Below, in pieces: positions 60,495 to 64,000 of a DNA stretch of 64,000 nt. The position numbers and the translations under genes were made by a program. The notes under the pieces were generated by a model that was not told where the DNA came from, did not search any database, and was given only the letters and a program-made list of their open reading frames with translations. How positions within the stretch are numbered: the first letter of the stretch is position 1; each line of letters opens with the position of its first letter. Source of the DNA: Arthrobacter sp. EM1 (lineage in GTDB: Bacteria > Actinomycetota > Actinomycetes > Actinomycetales > Micrococcaceae); contig NZ_CP124836.1 of assembly GCF_029964055.1 (NCBI RefSeq), forward strand, positions 2,542,001 through 2,606,000, written 5' to 3'.

Positions 60495-61598
60495 CTAACG
60501 GATTGCGAGCCGCCATAGGGAGGTGACCTCGGCTGCGCGGGCGGCGAACAGCGGATCGTTGCGGTCTGATGCCTTGGGGTGGGTTGGCCTGGTGTCGAGC
60601 CGTTCCAGTACTTTCAGGCCGGCCGCCTCGATGGCGTCAATCAGTTCCTTACGGGACCGCAGCCCCAGGTGTTCCGCCAGGTCCGACAGGACGAGCCAGC
60701 CTTCGCCGCCTGGTTCCAGGTGGTCGGGAAGTTCGTTCAGGAAACGGAACAACATCCGGCTGCCGGGGTCGTAGACGGCGTTGTCGAGGGACGAATGCGG
60801 CGTCGCCGGAATCCAGGGCGGATTGCACACGATCAGTGGTGCGCGCCCGGGCGGGAACATATCGGTCAGGACCGCCTCGGCACGGTCCTCGACCCCCAGA
60901 CTCCGGAAGTTTTCGCGGGCACACGCAACCGCGCGGTGTTCATTGTCGGTTGCCAGCACACGCTGGACGCCGCGCCGGGCGAGGACGGCTGCCAGTACCC
61001 CGGTGCCGGTGCCGACGTCGAACGCCAGCGTGTGCGATGGCAGCGCGGCCGCGGCCACCAGGTCCACGTACTCACTGCGGGTCGGGAAAAACGTGCCGTA
61101 GTGCGGATGGATGCGGCCCTGCAGGGCGTCCACGTGGACACCGTTCCGCCGCCACTCGTGCGCTCCGATAGCGCCGACCAGCTCATGGAGCGACACCACC
61201 GACGGTTCGCTGATGGTCCCGTATGCCGCCTCGGCGGCCGCGCGGATGTCCGGGGCGCGCCGTAGCGGCACCACCGGGCCCGGATCAAGCGGAATCAGCA
61301 ACAAGCCGAGAATGCGTGCGCGGTGCGACCGGGACTGCCTGTGGCGGTAGAACTCATCGGCAGGTGCGGCAGCGGCCTTCTTTTTCCCGGCCCCGAGCCG
61401 CCGGTCCAGGGCGTTGAGGATTTGACGCGCATTGTGGAAGTCACCGTGCCAGAGCATCGCGATGCCCTGGGACGCCATCCGGTTCGCGTCATCGGCTGTC
61501 AGGGAATCGGTGACCACCTCGATACGCGACGGCGCCGGCCTGCCGTTCGCTGAGCGCCAGCGGGCGGTCTTGCCCTGGCCGGCCTCGGCCCACGTCAC
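60495..61598 (-). CDS. Class I SAM-dependent methyltransferase
   Basis: 367 residues. Motif I AFDVGTGTGVLAAVLAR (about 193-209), motif II VLATDNE and motif IV NPPWIP, the NPP(Y/W) type found in N-methyltransferases of RNA, DNA or protein (RsmC/PrmC-like). The N-terminal 150 residues form a separate domain with LWHGDFHNARQILNALDRRL. GTG 61598 is the first usable start, with GATCCT 6 nt before it. The frame stays open upstream with coding-like composition, so a rare start further up is possible. Confidence 0.82.
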   Translation of the reverse strand: MTWAEAGQGKTARWRSANGRPAPSRIEVVTDSLTADDANRMASQGIAMLWHGDFHNARQILNALDRRLGAGKKKAAAAPADEFYRHRQSRSHRARILGLLLIPLDPGPVVPLRRAPDIRAAAEAAYGTISEPSVVSLHELVGAIGAHEWRRNGVHVDALQGRIHPHYGTFFPTRSEYVDLVAAAALPSHTLAFDVGTGTGVLAAVLARRGVQRVLATDNEHRAVACARENFRSLGVEDRAEAVLTDMFPPGRAPLIVCNPPWIPATPHSSLDNAVYDPGSRMLFRFLNELPDHLEPGGEGWLVLSDLAEHLGLRSRKELIDAIEAAGLKVLERLDTRPTHPKASDRNDPLFAARAAEVTSLWRLAIR

Positions 61599-61846
61599 GA
61601 CGGCAGGATCATCCGGTGCCGGTGCCCGAGGGGGCTTGCGGGCCAGCGTTAGGGGTGCCGGCGGGCGGCCAGGAACGGCGGTAGTAATAAGAGTTCCAAT
61701 CCCAGAGTCCGAGGGGCGGATCGGAGACTGACGTTTGCGGCGGAAGCCCGCGGGACCGCCATGCGGGGCACCCTCTCAGGATACAGGGGGCCGCTGGGGG
61801 CTCACTCCGGGCGAGCTCACCGCAGGCCCGGTCATCCGCTTGTTAT

Positions 61847-62314
61847 TCACTGCGTGATGCGGCTGCGCACAATCTCGCTGACGGCCCTGCCGTCGAAACG
61901 TCCGGCGACCTTCGCCGTCACTGGCTTCATCACGGCACCCAGCTGGCGGATGGTCAGTTCACTGCCGTCAGCCGTGAGGGAAGCGACGACCTCATCGACA
62001 ATTGCTTCCACTTCGGCCTTGCTCAGGGCTTGCGGCAGGTATGCCTCGATGATTTCGGCTTCTGCGATTTCGGCGGCGGCCCGCTCCGACTCCCCCGCTT
62101 CGATGTAAATACGGGCCGTGTCGCGGCGTTTGGCGGCTTCCTTCTGCAGCAGGGATGTCACCTGGGCATCGTCCAACACGATAGGGGTCTTACCGGACTT
62201 TTCGCGTGTTTCGATTTCACCCAGGACGTTGCGCACCGTGGTGAGTGCAACCTTGTTGCGGTCCTTCATGTGGCCGACGACGTCGGCATGCAGGCGTTCC
62301 TTCAGGGTGGTCAT
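61847..62314 (-). CDS. GatB/YqeY domain-containing protein
   Basis: 155 residues. YqeY family features are MTTLKERLHADVVGHMKDRN, EIETREKSGK, EAYLPQALS and a C-terminal GRFDGRAVSEIVRSR. The domain resembles the tRNA-binding tail of GatB, but function alone is not known. ATG 62314 has GAGGAG 5 nt upstream; the longer in-frame start at 62416 lacks family sequence. Confidence 0.9.
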   Translation of the reverse strand: MTTLKERLHADVVGHMKDRNKVALTTVRNVLGEIETREKSGKTPIVLDDAQVTSLLQKEAAKRRDTARIYIEAGESERAAAEIAEAEIIEAYLPQALSKAEVEAIVDEVVASLTADGSELTIRQLGAVMKPVTAKVAGRFDGRAVSEIVRSRITQ

Positions 62315-62462
62315 GGTTCTCCTCGTCTTATCGAACAGGATATCGGCATACCGGACCAGGGCAGTGACCCGGGCCGGCTGCCGCACCCGTTCCGGGCCGC
62401 AAGGGTGGGTCCGCAAGGGGCAGCGGGAGGGTCCGGCAGCGCCGCGACGCTCCCGCTCGCAG

Positions 62463-64000
62463 CTATTTAAGCGTAAGCACCGGGTTGACCGGGGCTTTTA
62501 AGGAGTCCAGCTGAACCCCTGCAGTGCGCTTCAGACCGGGCAGAATGGAAGTGGCCCAATCGGATCCCGTGCAGCTAACCGACGCCTTGGGGACGATGGT
62601 GCATTTTACGCCCCATGAGTTGACCACCTTGGTGACATTGGGGTCTTTCCAGGACACCGACCAGCTGGGCGCTATCCGGAGGCCTGTGGCTTCCAGGCTG
62701 GCAACGTACCCGCCGTTCCATGAGCTGGTGGCCTTCCATGTTGCGGTGATGGCAGGGGCACCGGACGGGGATGCTGTCGGGGTCGGCGTCGCTGACGGGG
62801 ACGGTGTCGGCGTCGCGGTCGGCTTCGGCGTTGCCGACGGCGTCACGGTCGGCGTCGCCGACGGCGTCACGGTCGGCTTCGGCGTCGCTGACGGCGTCGC
62901 GGTCGGCTTCGGCGTTGCCGACGGGGACGGTGACGCCGTCGGGATGTTAATAACCGGCGTTCCGGTCAGAATCGGCGCGAGGGCAGCGAGCTTAGCGGTC
63001 TCCGGGGTGCGCCAGTCCGTTTTGACGAGGCCGCCGGTGATCCCGGAGTTCGGGTTGAAGGACCAGTAGGCGTAGCTCATCTTGTTGGCGGCCAGGTAGG
63101 AGACGATCGAGCTCATCCACTGTTTGTCCGATTCTGTTGCCAGGGCAGAGCCGAATTCACCGAGCAAAACCGGGGCGATGCCCTGTTTCTGGATGTAGCC
63201 CCAGTTCTTGTCCCAGACGGCCGGCAGGTTGTTCGGGTAGTTCGCGTCGCTGAACCACTTCTGCGCGTAGAGAGATGCCGGATAGTCGTGCGGGGAGTAG
63301 ACCACGCGGTTGGGCGTGTTAAGGACTACCGGCTTGGCGCCGACGTCGGAAAGTCCACCGCCCCACCAGGTCGCTGACCCGTCGCCCTGGTTTTCGATGC
63401 CTTCAACGATGATCAGCAGCTTCGGGTTTGACGCCAGGACGGCGTTCCCGCCCCGGGTGGCCGCCGCCTGCCAGTCGGTGGCGGCCGAACCGCGGCCCCA
63501 GGTGGCCGCACCGTACGGCTCATTATGCAGGTCGGCCCCGATTACGGTGGGATCGTTTTTGTACCGGTCGGCGAGCATCTTCCAGTCGGAGATCCACTTC
63601 GTCTCCGGGACGGCAGCCGTGTACCACAGGGGTGACTGGTCGGCGCTGCTTGGTCGATGCCGGTCCAGGATGATCTGCAGCCCGTTAGCCTTGGCTCGGG
63701 CGATGACCGTGTCCATCACGTCCAGGGGCCGTTTGCCTTCGAGGTTGTAGGCGCGGTTCGCCCAGTAGTTCACGTTTCCTTTGACCGCCGTCGCGGCCAG
63801 GCACTCGTTCGAGAACGGCAGCCGGACGGTGTTGAAGCCCATGGACTTGATGTTGGCCAGTGCCTCATCAATCGTCAGCGTCCCCCACAGTCCGTGCGGG
63901 ACGCAGTCGGGGGTCTCCAGCCCGAACCAGGAGGTGGCTTTGATAACGAACGGCGAGTTGTTCGAGTCTTGGATGGTGCCCCCAGCGGTGTGCAACCAAC
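62463..64000 (-). CDS. Secreted GH5 glycosidase (cellulase type) with Pro/Thr linker and C-terminal CBM2-like domain, start outside window
   Basis: About 512 codons visible; the N-terminus, probably with a signal peptide, lies beyond 64000. The frame is open to the window edge. The GH5 catalytic domain has GFNTVRLPFSNECL, the acid/base Glu in DLHNEPYG and the nucleophile Glu in LLGEFGSAL. A linker of about 60 residues repeats (T/S)PKPTATPSA. The end (ATWKATSSWNGGYVASLEAT, and two cysteines CTIVPKASVSC) looks like a carbohydrate-binding module of the CBM2 type. Predicted action is on cellulose or a related beta-glucan. Confidence 0.87.
   Translation of the reverse strand, partial: WLHTAGGTIQDSNNSPFVIKATSWFGLETPDCVPHGLWGTLTIDEALANIKSMGFNTVRLPFSNECLAATAVKGNVNYWANRAYNLEGKRPLDVMDTVIARAKANGLQIILDRHRPSSADQSPLWYTAAVPETKWISDWKMLADRYKNDPTVIGADLHNEPYGAATWGRGSAATDWQAAATRGGNAVLASNPKLLIIVEGIENQGDGSATWWGGGLSDVGAKPVVLNTPNRVVYSPHDYPASLYAQKWFSDANYPNNLPAVWDKNWGYIQKQGIAPVLLGEFGSALATESDKQWMSSIVSYLAANKMSYAYWSFNPNSGITGGLVKTDWRTPETAKLAALAPILTGTPVINIPTASPSPSATPKPTATPSATPKPTVTPSATPTVTPSATPKPTATPTPSPSATPTPTASPSGAPAITATWKATSSWNGGYVASLEATGLRIAPSWSVSWKDPNVTKVVNSWGVKCTIVPKASVSCTGSDWATSILPGLKRTAGVQLDSLKAPVNPVLTLK
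62773..62940. repeat. Degenerate tandem repeats encoding the glycosidase linker
   Basis: Repeats of gacggcgtc/gtcggcttcggc-type units over about 170 bp. On the minus strand they encode alternating Pro-Thr and Ser-Ala-Thr-Pro. Expected for a flexible linker; probably length-variable between strains. Confidence 0.7.

Noticed and set aside
58815..60518. Plus-strand frame of 567 codons opposite the ABC-F gene
   Set aside because: The minus strand holds two intact ATPase domains; the plus frame has no family character.
62524..63069. Plus-strand frame with Gly-Val-Ala-Asp repeats, like a repeat protein
   Set aside because: It is the antisense reading of the Pro/Thr linker repeats in the GH5 gene.

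Overview
The window looks like a chromosomal segment from a high-GC actinobacterium of the family Micrococcaceae, most likely Arthrobacter or Pseudarthrobacter. That placement rests on gene content and order (gluABCD beside dapE/dapD, dapC next to a seven-iron ferredoxin, polyphosphate kinase 2), strong G/C at third codon positions, GTG starts, and many genes that appear to start without a leader. It is not from a database comparison. No rRNA, tRNA, CRISPR array, insertion sequence or phage gene was recognised.

Layout. 1-13.7 kb: the start of a LOG-family gene; a glutamate-type ABC importer (gluABCD); lysine/meso-diaminopimelate genes dapE, dapD and dapC; citrate synthase; ferredoxin fdxA; a TetR regulator; and an AbiEi/DUF559 nuclease-like gene bracketed by short GCATGTCC repeats. 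13.7-29.8 kb: typA, an SGNH-hydrolase lipoprotein, and two related peptide ABC importer clusters, each with a binding protein, two permeases and a fused double ATPase. An unrelated gene on the opposite strand interrupts the second cluster. 29.8-33 kb: an unusual patch with an SDR oxidoreductase, small ORFs and broken reading frames, and a DUF488 gene. It is bounded by a duplicate of the 3' end of ychF, which suggests an old integrated island.

33-45 kb: housekeeping genes ychF, rmuC, ispH, xseA, xseB, ppk2-type kinase and an alanine-type aminotransferase, then a four-gene osmoprotectant (betaine/choline-type) ABC importer. 45-64 kb: rsgA, a NUDIX hydrolase, an N-acetylglucosamine-type kinase, a nitronate monooxygenase, two MFS exporters, a gamma-lyase with a divergent Lrp regulator, a second Lrp regulator, corA, an ABC1/UbiB-type kinase, an ABC-F ATPase, a methyltransferase, a YqeY protein and the body of a secreted GH5 glycosidase whose start lies beyond the window.

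Two architectural themes stand out. First, eleven genes carry a TANNNT -10 hexamer exactly 6 nt before the start codon, and several more carry close variants; this is the layout of leaderless transcripts and it settles several start sites. Second, each of the three binding-protein genes that stand first or second in their importer operons is followed at once by a stem-loop before the permease genes, a layout expected to give excess binding protein over membrane components.
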